This document shows positions 18,831 to 28,281 of a DNA stretch of 64,000 nt, one piece after another. Position numbers and translations under genes: made by a program. The notes below the pieces were generated by a model. That model saw only the letters and a list, made by a program, of their open reading frames with translations. It searched no databases and was not told the origin of the DNA. Every line of letters begins with the position of its first letter. The stretch's first letter is position 1. Source of the stretch: Bradyrhizobium sp. dw_411 (GTDB lineage: Bacteria; Pseudomonadota; Alphaproteobacteria; Rhizobiales; Xanthobacteraceae); NCBI RefSeq assembly GCF_018449695.1, contig NZ_JAAVUY010000006.1:124001-188000 (forward strand), read 5' to 3'.

Positions 18831-19090
18831 TTTTCAGCTCCGGGAACCAGCCTGCCATTCTCGATATGGGCGGGAATGTAGGTGGAATTAGGTGCCCCGC
18901 CGGAAAATTGCGCCAGCAACACAAAACTGATCACCACCAGCAGCAATGAGCCGATCAAAAGCCTGCCGATGATGCGCAGCGGCCACGACGATTGCATTAG
19001 TAATCCGGAGCGGGTCGCAATCAGAAACAGCGCATAGACCGCGAACGGGATCAGGAAAATTCCGACTTCGGTCAACGCCGGACGGATCAT
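18827..19090 (-). CDS. DUF6111 family small membrane protein
   Basis: An 87-aa protein with two hydrophobic segments (about residues 9-30 and 41-63) and a short polar tail containing NSTYIPAHIENGRLVPG. The tail sits at a fixed distance from the membrane and is characteristic of the Bradyrhizobium DUF6111 family. The function is unknown. Both ends overlap neighbours by ATGA junctions (Nudix gene upstream, cca downstream), so it is made in step with them. Confidence 0.8.
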   Translation of the reverse strand: MIRPALTEVGIFLIPFAVYALFLIATRSGLLMQSSWPLRIIGRLLIGSLLLVVISFVLLAQFSGGAPNSTYIPAHIENGRLVPGAEK

Positions 19091-19758
19091 GGCAGATAGA
19101 TCCGTTCATACAGCACGCGCAGGATTCCGGCGGTGGCACCCCAGATGTAACGCTCTTCATAGGGCATCGCGTAGTAGGAGCGTTCGATGCCGCGGAATTC
19201 CTTGCTGTGAATCTGATGGTTCGCCGGATTCATCAGGAACGCCAGCGGGACCTCGAATACATCATCGACTTCGGCCGCACTGACGCGCATCGTGAAGCCC
19301 GGCCGCACCCGGGCGACCGTCGGCAGGATACGAAATCCAAACGCCGTTCCGTAGAGATCGAGATAACCGACCGGATCGATGAACTCCCGCGCGAGACCGA
19401 CCTCTTCGTTGGCTTCGCGCAACGCCGCATCGAGCGGCGACGCATCGGTCGGATCGATCTTGCCGCCTGGAAAGGAAATCTGGCCGGCGTGATCGTTGAG
19501 ATGCGCGGAGCGCTGGGTCAGGAGCACGGTTGGCTCCGGACGGTCGACCACCGCGATCAACACCGCCGCTGGCCGGATCGGCTGTTCGCGCGCGATGATC
19601 TCCAGCATGCGATCATTGCCCTGATCCCCGCTCAACGGGATGATGCTGGCATCGGTCAGGCCCGCCGGCACGTCGAAATTCAGCCGCGCCCGTGCCCGAT
19701 CGAAAAACTCCACCGAACTGATCGCAGCCGGCACCGGCTTTCGCATCGGCTCGTTCAA
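19087..19758 (-). CDS. CoA pyrophosphatase-type Nudix hydrolase
   Basis: A 223-aa Nudix enzyme. The motif region reads SFPGGKIDPTD followed by AALREANEEVGL, matching the GX5EX7REUXEEXGU box. The UPF0035-like LLTQRSAHLNDHAGQISFPG segment just before it is the mark of CoA/short-chain acyl-CoA pyrophosphatases such as NudL. The predicted reaction is cleavage of CoA or its oxidised forms to phosphopantetheine and adenosine-3',5'-bisphosphate. It is translationally coupled to DUF1285 upstream and DUF6111 downstream. Confidence 0.88.
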   Translation of the reverse strand: MNEPMRKPVPAAISSVEFFDRARARLNFDVPAGLTDASIIPLSGDQGNDRMLEIIAREQPIRPAAVLIAVVDRPEPTVLLTQRSAHLNDHAGQISFPGGKIDPTDASPLDAALREANEEVGLAREFIDPVGYLDLYGTAFGFRILPTVARVRPGFTMRVSAAEVDDVFEVPLAFLMNPANHQIHSKEFRGIERSYYAMPYEERYIWGATAGILRVLYERIYLP

Positions 19759-20417
19759 AGTGCGCCCCTCACCTGCTCCGCATCGGCCATCGCGAAGAAT
19801 TCGCCGGCCGATGCTACCCCAAACATCGCATGACCATCGACCACTCGCTCCTCGCCCATGTCAACCAGATCGTAATAGAGCGCCCGCGTAACCTTGGCCC
19901 ACAGATCGGACCGGACATGGAGATAGGGCGTCAGGCCGCCGTCGGCGGCAGCCTTGAATCGCAGGCGGTGTGCGCTGTCGCAGGCAACCCAGTCGTCCAC
20001 ATTGGTCCGGAAGCGCAGCCGCCGGTCAGGGCCTTCACCCTCCTTCTGCATCTCCACCGCGAGGAACGGCGCATCGTCGACGCGGATGCCGACCTTCTCC
20101 ACCGGTGTCACGAGAAAGTGCTTGCCGTCCTCGCGCTTGAGGATGGTTGAAAACAGCCGGACCAGCGCCGGCCGGCCGATCGGCGTCCCCAGGTAGAACC
20201 ACGTCCCGTCGGTCGCGATCCGCATGTCGAGATCGCCGCAGAACGGCGGATTCCACAAATGCACGGGAGGCATTCCCTTTTGCTTGCCCTTTTGCGCGGA
20301 ACCCGCATCGCCAGCGTCGTTCGCGGCTTGTTGGGCGGCCGCGGCGATTCCATCAAGGTTTTGCAAGGTTTTGTTGCCTTCGCGGCCTTGATCGCTGATC
20401 CGCCCTTGCTTCGCCAT
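19755..20417 (-). CDS. DUF1285 domain protein
   Basis: A 220-aa cytoplasmic protein. Residues about 50-215 match the DUF1285 fold family: LWNPPFCGDLDMRIATDGTW, FLVTPVEKVGIRVDDAPF and RSDLWAKVTRALYYDLVDMG. No catalytic role has been established for the family. It is the first gene of the minus-strand operon that ends in cca. I chose the ATG at 20417. A start at 20552 would add 45 residues of low plausibility and intrude on the divergent promoter region. The N-terminal 45 residues from this start are polar and probably disordered. Confidence 0.8.
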   Translation of the reverse strand: MAKQGRISDQGREGNKTLQNLDGIAAAAQQAANDAGDAGSAQKGKQKGMPPVHLWNPPFCGDLDMRIATDGTWFYLGTPIGRPALVRLFSTILKREDGKHFLVTPVEKVGIRVDDAPFLAVEMQKEGEGPDRRLRFRTNVDDWVACDSAHRLRFKAAADGGLTPYLHVRSDLWAKVTRALYYDLVDMGEERVVDGHAMFGVASAGEFFAMADAEQVRGAL

Positions 20418-20701
20418 GGTTTGCCCTGAGTCTGCACGCCCTAGGTTTGGCACGATTGGTGCACGTCTTCTGAGGAAAAGTATTCCGCTGTGCGACATGG
20501 AAAAATACCTTGGAAGAGACCCTTGCGAGACCTCCTCATCAAGTCGCCACATCGTGATGCCGTTAATAGCCTGAAATGCCGATAATGTGGGGATAGTTTA
20601 ATTCAACGAATACATGGCCTTCGCATAAGTTTAGCATGAGGTTCATGGCATGACGACGCAATCGTGACATTTCCGGCTGGAGTGCGACCAAGGAGAACGA
20701 A
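20418..20701. other. Divergent control region DUF1285 operon / moxR operon
   Basis: A 284-bp AT-richer non-coding gap that should contain both promoters. AAGGAGAACGAA before the moxR start is a strong ribosome site. No clear operator was recognised. Confidence 0.4.
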
Positions 20702-21721
20702 ATGGCTGGCGCAGATATGGTTGGCGCAAACAGTGTCGAAAAACTCGAAGACGTGATCGTCCGTTCGGCCGAGCAGGTCGCCGGTCAAATCCGCGCCGCG
20801 AAAGAAGCGATCTCCACCGTCATCTTCGGCCAGGAAAAGGTGGTTGAAAACACGCTGGTGACGATCCTGTCAGGCGGCCACGCGCTCCTGATCGGCGTAC
20901 CCGGCCTCGCCAAGACCAAGCTGGTTGAAACGCTGGGCATTACGCTGGGGCTCGACGCCAAGCGCGTCCAGTTCACGCCGGACCTGATGCCGTCGGATAT
21001 TCTGGGCGCCGAAGTGCTGGACGAGAGCGTTGCCGGCAAGCGGTCGTTCCGTTTCATCTCGGGACCCGTATTCGCACAGCTCCTGATGGCCGACGAAATC
21101 AACCGCGCCAGCCCGCGCACCCAGTCGGCTCTGCTGCAGGCGATGCAGGAACAGCACATCACGGTGGCCGGCGCGCGGCATGATCTGCCAAAACCGTTTC
21201 ACGTGCTGGCGACGCAGAATCCGCTGGAGCAGGAAGGCACCTATCCATTGCCGGAAGCGCAGCTCGATCGCTTCCTGATGGAGATTGATGTCGACTATCC
21301 CGACCGCGATGCCGAGCGGCGTATCCTGTTCGAGACCACCGGCGCGGACGAGACCTTGGCCAAAGCCGCCATGAACGCCGAGATCCTGATCACGGCACAG
21401 CGGCTGGTGCGGCGGCTGCCGGTCGGCGACAGCGTCGTGGAGGCGATCCTCTCGCTGGTACGCTCCGCGCGTCCCGGTCCGGACGGCGGCGAAGCCGGCA
21501 AGCTGATTGCCTGGGGCCCCGGTCCACGCGCCAGCCAGTCGCTGATGCTCGCGGTTCGCGCCCGTGCCTTGCTTGACGGCCGCCTCGCACCTTCGATCGA
21601 CGACGTGCTTGATCTCGCCGAGCCGGTTCTCAAGCACCGCATGGCGCTGACGTTCTCGGCCCGCGCCGAAGGCCGCACCATTCCCGACGTGATCCGGCAA
21701 TTGAAGACGCGGATTGGTTGA
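20702..21721 (+). CDS. moxR: MoxR-family AAA+ ATPase
   Basis: A 339-aa cytoplasmic AAA+ protein. Walker A is GVPGLAKTKLVE, Walker B is LLMADEINRASPRTQSALLQ, sensor 1 is VLATQNPLEQEGTYPLPEAQ, and an arginine-finger region follows. MoxR ATPases act as chaperones that activate or mature partners carrying von Willebrand factor A or related domains. Here the three following genes (DUF58, BatA-like/DUF4159, large membrane protein) form the usual MoxR operon and are the likely clients. The stop codon overlaps the next start (TGATG). Confidence 0.94.
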   Translation: MAGADMVGANSVEKLEDVIVRSAEQVAGQIRAAKEAISTVIFGQEKVVENTLVTILSGGHALLIGVPGLAKTKLVETLGITLGLDAKRVQFTPDLMPSDILGAEVLDESVAGKRSFRFISGPVFAQLLMADEINRASPRTQSALLQAMQEQHITVAGARHDLPKPFHVLATQNPLEQEGTYPLPEAQLDRFLMEIDVDYPDRDAERRILFETTGADETLAKAAMNAEILITAQRLVRRLPVGDSVVEAILSLVRSARPGPDGGEAGKLIAWGPGPRASQSLMLAVRARALLDGRLAPSIDDVLDLAEPVLKHRMALTFSARAEGRTIPDVIRQLKTRIG

Positions 21722-22665
21722 TGGCCGCAGAGACCAAGCACGCGGCCGGGGAAATCACAGCGATACGACGTGCCGACGGCGAAAGCCGTACGCTCGCCGC
21801 ATCACTGCCGCGTCTGGTGCTTGAAGCCCGCCGCATCGCGGCCAATGTGATTCACGGCCTGCATGGACGGCGGCGCGCCGGCGCCGGCGAAAGTTTCTGG
21901 CAGTACCGCCGCTTCGTTTCCGGCGAACCATCGCAAACCGTCGACTGGCGCCGATCGGCGCGCGACGATCATTTGTATGTTCGCGAGCAGGAATGGGAGG
22001 CTGCGCACACCGTATGGCTCTGGCCGGACCGTTCGCCCTCGATGGCCTTTGCGTCGAAACAGGCGCGCGACAGCAAGCTCGAACGCACCCTGATCGTGAC
22101 CTTCGCGCTGGCCGAATTGCTCGTTGCCGGTGGCGAGCGCGTCGGCATTCCCGGCCTGATCAACCCGACCGCCAGCCGCAGCGTCATCGACAAGATGGCG
22201 CAGGCGATGCTGCATGACGACGCCGCACGCCCCAGCCTGCCGCCATCCTTTGTGCCCTCGGCGCTGGCCGAGATCGTGGTGCTGTCGGATTTCTGGTCGC
22301 CGATCTCTGACATCAAGACCATGCTGGCCGGATTGTCGGCGTCGGGCGCGCACGGCACGCTGATTCAGGTGGTCGATCCGGCGGAAGAAACCTTTCCGTA
22401 TTCGGGCCGGGTCGAATTTGTCGAACCGGAAGGCGGCGGCATCATCACCGCAGGCCGCGCTGAGCGCTGGGCCGACGATTACGTCGCGCGCGTGGCGCAG
22501 CACCGTGACGAAATTCGAGGCGAGACCAACAAGCTCGACTGGCTGTTCTCGACCCACACCACCAGCCGCTCGGCCGCCGAACTGTTGCTGTTCCTGCATT
22601 CGGGCATGATGGTCAACAAAGGCAGCGCGCGCACGTCGAGCGTCAAAGCGGGGCGCAGCGCATGA
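21721..22665 (+). CDS. DUF58 domain protein of the MoxR operon
   Basis: A 314-aa protein with the DUF58 core: GRRRAGAGESFWQYRRF, then the signature DWRRSARDDHLYVREQEWE near residues 75-95. The C-terminal half has the outline of a von Willebrand A fold without a clear complete metal site. DUF58 proteins are partners of MoxR ATPases in envelope stress and enzyme maturation, but their biochemical act is unknown. It is coupled at both ends: it starts in the moxR stop codon, and its own stop overlaps the next start by ATGA. Confidence 0.88.
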   Translation: MAAETKHAAGEITAIRRADGESRTLAASLPRLVLEARRIAANVIHGLHGRRRAGAGESFWQYRRFVSGEPSQTVDWRRSARDDHLYVREQEWEAAHTVWLWPDRSPSMAFASKQARDSKLERTLIVTFALAELLVAGGERVGIPGLINPTASRSVIDKMAQAMLHDDAARPSLPPSFVPSALAEIVVLSDFWSPISDIKTMLAGLSASGAHGTLIQVVDPAEETFPYSGRVEFVEPEGGGIITAGRAERWADDYVARVAQHRDEIRGETNKLDWLFSTHTTSRSAAELLLFLHSGMMVNKGSARTSSVKAGRSA

Positions 22666-25472
22666 TTGCCGGACTGCCGCTCTCGTTCGCCGAACCATTT
22701 CTGCTGCTGGGCCTGCTCAGCCTGCCCGTGCTGTGGTGGCTGTTGCGGGTGATGCCGCCGCGGCCGCGCCGCATCGAATTTCCGCCGACACGGCTGTTGT
22801 TCGATATCGCACCGAAAGAAGAGACGCCGTCGCGGACGCCGTGGTGGCTGACCGCGTTGCGGCTGCTCGCCGCCGCACTCGTGATTATCGCAGCCGCGGG
22901 ACCGATCTGGAATCCGCCCACGGGATTGGCCGGCTCCAGCGCGCCGCTGGTAATCCTGCTCGACGATGGCTGGAGCGCGGCCAGCAGTTGGGACGCACGG
23001 GTCAAGGCCGCCGACGAATTGATCGCCAATGCCGACAACAACCGGCGCGGCGTCGCGCTGGTGCCGCTGTCCGAGCCCGCGCGCGACATCACGATCATGC
23101 CGGGCGGCACCGCGCGGGTGGCATTGCGCCAGATCGTGCCAAAACCCTATTCGATCGAACGGGTGGAAACCCTCGCCACGCTCGAGCGCTTTCTTAAAAC
23201 CACCGGCGACTGCGAGATCGCGTGGCTCTCGGACGGCGTCGATACCGGCCGGGGGCCGGAGTTTCTCCAAGGCCTCGGCAAGACCATCGGCGATCGCACC
23301 TTGACGATTTTTGAAGGCGGCAACCCTTCCGCGCTGGCGCTGGTCGCCGCCGAAAATGCCGCCGCAAAGATGACGGTAAAAGTGCTGCGCACCGATGGCG
23401 GTATCGCCGCAGGCACCGTGCGCGCGCTCGATCAAAAGGGATCGCCGATCGGCGAAGCCCGCTACACCTTTGCGCCGCAGGACCGCGAGACCGAAGCGTC
23501 GTTCGACCTGCCGGTCGAATTGCGCAATGACATCGCACGGCTTGAAATCGCCGGCGAGCACTCCGCGGGGGCGGTGCAGTTGCTCGACAAGAGATGGCGC
23601 CGGCGCGCGATCGGCGTGGTCAGCGGATCGAGCACCGATACCGCGCAGCCCTTGCTGGCTTCGACATTCTATCTCACCCGCGCGCTCGGGCCGTTCGCCG
23701 ACGTGCGGCTCGGAGATCGCGGCGCGCCGCAGCAGGCGATCACGCAATTCCTCGACCAGAAACTGCCGATGATCGTGCTGGCGGATGTCGGTACGCTGTC
23801 GCCGGAAATTCGCGAACGCATCTCGGCCTGGATCGAGCAAGGCGGCGTGCTGGTGCGCTTTGCCGGGCCGCGCCTCGCGCAGGCCGATGACGACCTCGTC
23901 CCCGTCAAACTGCGCCGCGGCGGACGCAGCCTTGGCGGCAGCCTGACCTGGGAAAAGCCGCAGCATCTGGCGTCGTTTGCGGCCGACGGACCGTTCGCCG
24001 GTCTGGCAGTGCCCAAGGACATCACCATCAGCCGGCAGGTGCTCGCCGAACCTGATGCGGTGCTGGCGACCAAAAGCTGGGCTTCGCTCGAAGACGGCAC
24101 ACCGCTGGTCACCGGCGAGCGCCGCGGCAAGGGTCTCGTGAGCCTATTTCACGTCAGCGCCGATATGCGCTGGTCTGATTTGCCGCTGTCCGGCACCTTT
24201 GTCGAAATGCTGCGGCGGATCGTCGATACCTCGGGCTATACAGCGAACCCCGGCGCCGGCGTTGCGGGCGAGACCGGCACCGAGACCGTCGCACCATTGC
24301 GCACGCTGGATGGTTTCGGCGCGTTCGGGCCTCCGCCATCGACCGCAAAGCCGCTCTCCGCTGATTTCCGCGATCGCGCGACGTCGGATCATCCGCCGGG
24401 ATTCTATGGCCCGGCCGACGGCCCGCTCGCGGTGAATACGCTCGCCGCAGCCGACCGCATCGCGCCGCTCGACACTTCGAGCCTGCGCGCTCGACGCGCC
24501 AGCTACACCAATTCCGAACCGCGTGACTTGCGCGGGATCCTGCTGTCATCGGCGCTGGCGCTGTTTTTGATTGACGCCGTGATCGTCGCGATGCTCGGCG
24601 CCGGTATCGCCGCGCTGCTGCGGCGGCGTGCGGCGCCCGCGGCATTGGCGTTCGCTTTCATTCTGTTGCCCCTGCTGGCGGCACCCTCGCCGGTCCGTGC
24701 CGATGGCGCCACCGATGATTTCGCGCTCAAGGCCACGTCGCAGACCCGGCTGGCTTATGTCGTGACCGGGAATGCCGACGTCGATTCCATCGTCAAGGCG
24801 GGCCTGTCCGGACTGACATTGTTCCTCGGGCAGCGCACCGCGCTGGAAGCCGGCGATCCCGTCGGCATCGATCCCGCGCGCGACGAGTTGGCGTTCTTCC
24901 CGCTGATCTACTGGCCGATCGTGCCCGGCGCGCCGAAGCCGCCGCAGGACGCGCTCAATCGGATTGACGCCTACATGAAACAGGGCGGCACCGTGCTGTT
25001 CGATACCCGCGACGCCATCGAAGCGACGCCGGGCGAAGGCGCCTCGCAGACGCCGGGCATGCTAACCTTGCGCGGTATCCTGTCCTCGCTCGACGTTCCC
25101 GAGCTGGAGCCGGTGCCGCGCGAACACGTCCTGACCAAGACGTTCTATCTGTTGCGCGACTTTCCCGGCCGGTTTGACTCAGGGCAAACCTGGGTCGAGA
25201 CCCTGCCGCGCGAGGACGACGAGGAGGCTGCGTCGCATCCGGCGCGCGGTGGCGACGGCGTCTCGCCGATCATCATCACGTCGAACGATCTCGCCGGCGC
25301 CTGGGCGATGCGTCCGGACGGCCAGCCGATGCTCCCGCTGACGCCGGGCGAACCGCGGCAACGCGAATTCGCCTTCCGCGCCGGCGTCAACATCGTGATG
25401 TACACGCTGACCGGCAACTACAAGGCCGATCAGGTTCATGCGCCGGCGCTCATCGAGCGGCTGGGCCAGTAG
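22662..25472 (+). CDS. BatA-type N-terminal plus DUF4159 membrane protein
   Basis: A 936-aa protein. It begins with the aerotolerance BatA N-terminal pattern (two membrane segments around PLSFAEPFLLLGLLSLPVLWW and RRIEFPPTRLLFDI). A von Willebrand A-like stretch with VILLDDGWSA follows, then a long periplasmic or cytoplasmic middle with glutamine-amidotransferase-like segments. A further pair of membrane segments lies near 620-665. The last 230 residues are DUF4159, with FFPLIYWPIVPG and YMKQGGTVLFDTRD. The combination is typical of alphaproteobacterial MoxR operons. The role is unknown; a part in cell-envelope integrity is inferred from relatives. Confidence 0.85.
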   Translation: MIAGLPLSFAEPFLLLGLLSLPVLWWLLRVMPPRPRRIEFPPTRLLFDIAPKEETPSRTPWWLTALRLLAAALVIIAAAGPIWNPPTGLAGSSAPLVILLDDGWSAASSWDARVKAADELIANADNNRRGVALVPLSEPARDITIMPGGTARVALRQIVPKPYSIERVETLATLERFLKTTGDCEIAWLSDGVDTGRGPEFLQGLGKTIGDRTLTIFEGGNPSALALVAAENAAAKMTVKVLRTDGGIAAGTVRALDQKGSPIGEARYTFAPQDRETEASFDLPVELRNDIARLEIAGEHSAGAVQLLDKRWRRRAIGVVSGSSTDTAQPLLASTFYLTRALGPFADVRLGDRGAPQQAITQFLDQKLPMIVLADVGTLSPEIRERISAWIEQGGVLVRFAGPRLAQADDDLVPVKLRRGGRSLGGSLTWEKPQHLASFAADGPFAGLAVPKDITISRQVLAEPDAVLATKSWASLEDGTPLVTGERRGKGLVSLFHVSADMRWSDLPLSGTFVEMLRRIVDTSGYTANPGAGVAGETGTETVAPLRTLDGFGAFGPPPSTAKPLSADFRDRATSDHPPGFYGPADGPLAVNTLAAADRIAPLDTSSLRARRASYTNSEPRDLRGILLSSALALFLIDAVIVAMLGAGIAALLRRRAAPAALAFAFILLPLLAAPSPVRADGATDDFALKATSQTRLAYVVTGNADVDSIVKAGLSGLTLFLGQRTALEAGDPVGIDPARDELAFFPLIYWPIVPGAPKPPQDALNRIDAYMKQGGTVLFDTRDAIEATPGEGASQTPGMLTLRGILSSLDVPELEPVPREHVLTKTFYLLRDFPGRFDSGQTWVETLPREDDEEAASHPARGGDGVSPIIITSNDLAGAWAMRPDGQPMLPLTPGEPRQREFAFRAGVNIVMYTLTGNYKADQVHAPALIERLGQ

Positions 25473-25481
25473 GAGCGCGGC

Positions 25482-27545
25482 ATGCAATACGGCATCGCGT
25501 TTACCCCGCTGGTCCCCACGCTCGTGCTTTGGCTGGCGCTCGCCGCCATCGTGGTGATCGCCGCGTTGCTGCTGCTGGGACGGGCCCGGGGTGCGGCGGT
25601 GCGCGTGGCCGCGCTGGCGCTTATTCTGTTGGCGCTGGCCAATCCATCTTTCACCCGCGAGGAGCGCGAACCGCTGTCGTCGGTGGCGGCGGTCGTGATC
25701 GACAAGAGCCCCAGCCAGAATTTCGGCAATCGCACCGGCGAGACCGCCAAGGCCCAGGAAGCGCTGGTCGACAGCCTCAAGAAGATCGCCGGACTGGAAG
25801 TGCGGGTCGTCGAAGCCGGCCAGGCCGACGGCGAAACCGACGGCACCAAATTGTTCGGCGCGTTATCGTCGGCGCTGTCGGATGTTCCGGTCGATCGCGT
25901 CGCCGGCGCGTTCCTGATTACCGACGGGCGGGTGCATGACATTCCCGCCAATGCCGCCGCACTCGGCTTCCAGGCTCCGGTGCATGCGCTGATCACCGGC
26001 CGCAAGGACGAGCGCGACCGCCGCATTGCGATTGCCGCCGCGCCCCGTTTTGGCATCGTCGGACAGGTCCAGACCATTACCTATCGGCTGGATGACCAGG
26101 GTGTCAGCGGCGAGCGCGCCAAGGTGGTCGTGCGCTGCGACGGCGAGGTGATCAACGAGCGCAATGTTCAGAGTGGCCAGACCGTCAATGTCGATATCGA
26201 GATCAAGCATGCCGGCCAGAACATCGTCGAGATCGAGGCCTCGCCGCTCGAGAACGAGCTGACGCTGGTCAACAACCGCGCGGTGGTGGCGATCGACGGT
26301 GTGCGCGACAAATTGCGCGTGCTGCTGGTTTCAGGCGAGCCGCATTCCGGCGAGCGCACCTGGCGCAACCTGCTGAAATCCGACGCCAGCGTCGATCTCG
26401 TGCATTTCACCATTTTGCGTCCGCCTGAAAAACAGGACGGCACGCCGATCAATGAATTGTCGCTGATCGCGTTTCCGACCCGCGAACTGTTTCAGCAGAA
26501 GATCAACGAATTCCAGTTGATCATCTTCGATCGCTACGCGCGCCAGGGCGTGCTGCCGATCGCCTATTTCGACAATATCGCGCGCTATGTGCGTGCCGGC
26601 GGCGCCGTGCTGGTGTCGGCCGGTCCCGACTACGCGTCGTCCACCAGCATCTGGCGCACGCCGCTGGATTCGGTGCTGCCGGCCGAACCGGTCGGCGTCA
26701 CCGAGAAACCGTTCTACGCGCACTTAAGCGATGCCGGCAAACGCCATCCGGTGACCCGCGGCCTCGAAGGCTCCGCCAGCGAACCACCGCACTGGAGCCG
26801 GTTCTTCCGTGAGGTCGAAACCCGCAACGCCACCAGCGCGCCGGTCATGACGGGTGCCGATGGCAAACCGCTGCTGCTGCTGTCGCGGTACGGCGAGGGC
26901 CGCGTCGCGCTATTGCTGTCGGATCACATCTGGCTGTGGGCGCGCGGCTATGAAGGCGGCGGACCGCATCTCGATTTGCTGCGGCGAATGTCGCATTGGC
27001 TGATGAAGCAACCTGATCTCGACGAAGAAGCATTGCGCCTGCAGGTGCAAGGCAAGGATCTGGTGGTACTGCGCCAGACCATGGCCGACAGCGTGACGCC
27101 GGTGACGGTGACTTCGCCATCGGGCGCGACGCGCGAGTTGACGCTCAGCGCCAGCGAGCCCGGGACATGGCGCACCACGATCCCCGCGAGCGAACTCGGG
27201 CTGTGGCAGGCCACCGACGGCACGCTGAAAGCCCTGATCAATGTCGGCCCGACCAACCCGAAGGAATTTTCGGAAGTCACTTCCACCACCGAGATGCTCA
27301 GGCCGCTGTCACAGGCCACCGGCGGCGACGTGCGCCGCGTCGTGGACGGATCGAGCATCGATCTTCCGCGGATCGTGCCGGTGCATGCCTCCAGCGTGTT
27401 TCGCGGCGACGGCTGGATGGGCGTCAAGATGCGCGACGCCAGCGTCGTCAAGGGCGTTGGCGTGCTGCCGGTGTTCGCCGGATTGATCGGATTGCTGCTG
27501 CTGCTCGGCGCGTTCGCGGCCACCTGGCTGCGCGAAGGACGCTGA
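25482..27545 (+). CDS. Large membrane protein with glutamine amidotransferase-like domain
   Basis: A 687-aa protein, last of the MoxR operon. Two membrane segments (about 10-30 and 38-55) open it and one closes it near 660-680 just before the end. The middle contains a class I amidotransferase-like fold, around VLLVSGEPHSGERTWRNLL and LIIFDRYARQGVLP then GGAVLVSAGPDY. It lacks an obvious Cys nucleophile, so an enzymatic role is doubtful. A vWA-like region lies near 65-170 (VVIDKSPSQNFGN). It sits 9 bp after the DUF4159 gene. The function is unknown; it probably works in one complex with the three upstream proteins. Confidence 0.8.
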   Translation: MQYGIAFTPLVPTLVLWLALAAIVVIAALLLLGRARGAAVRVAALALILLALANPSFTREEREPLSSVAAVVIDKSPSQNFGNRTGETAKAQEALVDSLKKIAGLEVRVVEAGQADGETDGTKLFGALSSALSDVPVDRVAGAFLITDGRVHDIPANAAALGFQAPVHALITGRKDERDRRIAIAAAPRFGIVGQVQTITYRLDDQGVSGERAKVVVRCDGEVINERNVQSGQTVNVDIEIKHAGQNIVEIEASPLENELTLVNNRAVVAIDGVRDKLRVLLVSGEPHSGERTWRNLLKSDASVDLVHFTILRPPEKQDGTPINELSLIAFPTRELFQQKINEFQLIIFDRYARQGVLPIAYFDNIARYVRAGGAVLVSAGPDYASSTSIWRTPLDSVLPAEPVGVTEKPFYAHLSDAGKRHPVTRGLEGSASEPPHWSRFFREVETRNATSAPVMTGADGKPLLLLSRYGEGRVALLLSDHIWLWARGYEGGGPHLDLLRRMSHWLMKQPDLDEEALRLQVQGKDLVVLRQTMADSVTPVTVTSPSGATRELTLSASEPGTWRTTIPASELGLWQATDGTLKALINVGPTNPKEFSEVTSTTEMLRPLSQATGGDVRRVVDGSSIDLPRIVPVHASSVFRGDGWMGVKMRDASVVKGVGVLPVFAGLIGLLLLLGAFAATWLREGR

Positions 27546-27619
27546 TCACAATTCAGTCAATGCCGTTGCGTGAATCACACAAGCCCGGCGAATTGTCGCC
27601 GCGCGCGGCGGGACTACGG

Positions 27620-27662
27620 TTGACACCCTCCGCCTGTTCTTGCGATGTTATATTGTAACGTC
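27620..27662 (+). promoter_or_regulatory. Promoter with Zur-like operator upstream of the metal-uptake module
   Basis: A perfect TTGACA -35 box at 27620-27625 is followed by a 19-bp imperfect palindrome, GATGTTATATTGTAACGTC (27644-27662). Its halves agree at 7 of 9 positions. It resembles the GTTATANTATAAC core reported for Zur-binding sites in proteobacteria and covers the expected -10 region, as a repressor site would. The metal specificity is inferred from the motif only. Confidence 0.5.
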
Positions 27663-27710
27663 GGCGTCGCCGGGATATCCCGGCGCGCTCACGCATAGGC
27701 GCCTGTCGGC

Positions 27711-28130
27711 ATGAAGTGGTTTCGTTCGAACGTCCAACACGGCACGCGGCTGGCGCTTTTTGCGCTGGCCGTTCAGTTCGTGCTGTCGTTCGGGCATTTC
27801 CATGCCATCGCGGCGCCCGCGGTATCGGCGCTGCAATCCGCAGCGACCCAGCTTGATCTTTCCTTCGCAAGCCGCCTGCCCGCGCCGCAGGCCGTCAGCA
27901 AGTTCACGCCGCAACAGCCTGCGTCGGATCGCGATTCCGACCGGCAGACCGATGATTTCTGCGCGATCTGCGCCGTGGTCGCGATGGCCAATGCGGCGTT
28001 GTCTGCCACGCCGCCGGCGCTGCTGCTGCCGCACGCCGTGGAATTCGTCTACCTGACCACCGATGCCGGGTTCGTTCACCTAAGCCCGGTTCGCGTCGCA
28101 TTTCAGCCTCGCGCCCCTCCCGCCGCCTGA
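27711..28130 (+). CDS. DUF2946-like small secreted or membrane protein
   Basis: A 139-aa protein with an N-terminal hydrophobic segment (about residues 13-35) containing FGHFHA. The CxxC motif Cys84-Ala-Ile-Cys87 lies inside DDFCAICAVVAM, followed by another hydrophobic stretch. This plan (early His pair, central Cys pair, pro-rich end) is that of DUF2946 proteins, which are often encoded beside TonB-dependent receptors for metals. A metal-handling role is inferred from context, not shown. It is the first gene of the module, 49 bp past the Zur-like box. Confidence 0.72.
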   Translation: MKWFRSNVQHGTRLALFALAVQFVLSFGHFHAIAAPAVSALQSAATQLDLSFASRLPAPQAVSKFTPQQPASDRDSDRQTDDFCAICAVVAMANAALSATPPALLLPHAVEFVYLTTDAGFVHLSPVRVAFQPRAPPAA

Positions 28131-28151
28131 TCTCGATCAATCGTTAGCTCC

Positions 28152-28184
28152 AAGGACTCGCTGCGCATTGCGCGGCAAGTCTTT
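28152..28184 (+). other. Imperfect hairpin in the leader of the TonB-receptor gene
   Basis: AAGGACTCGCTGCGC can pair with GCGCGGCAAGTCTTT across a 3-nt loop, with two G-U pairs and one mismatch. No U-run follows, so it is more likely a partial terminator or an RNA stability or regulatory hairpin than a full stop. Confidence 0.35.
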
Positions 28185-28281
28185 CGGAATCAATCGAAAT
28201 CAGTTCGTCGACTATCGACGGCAGGCCTTCTGAAATTCGCCGACGGCGAAACCGGTCGAGGCCTTATCGGGATTGGGACCA

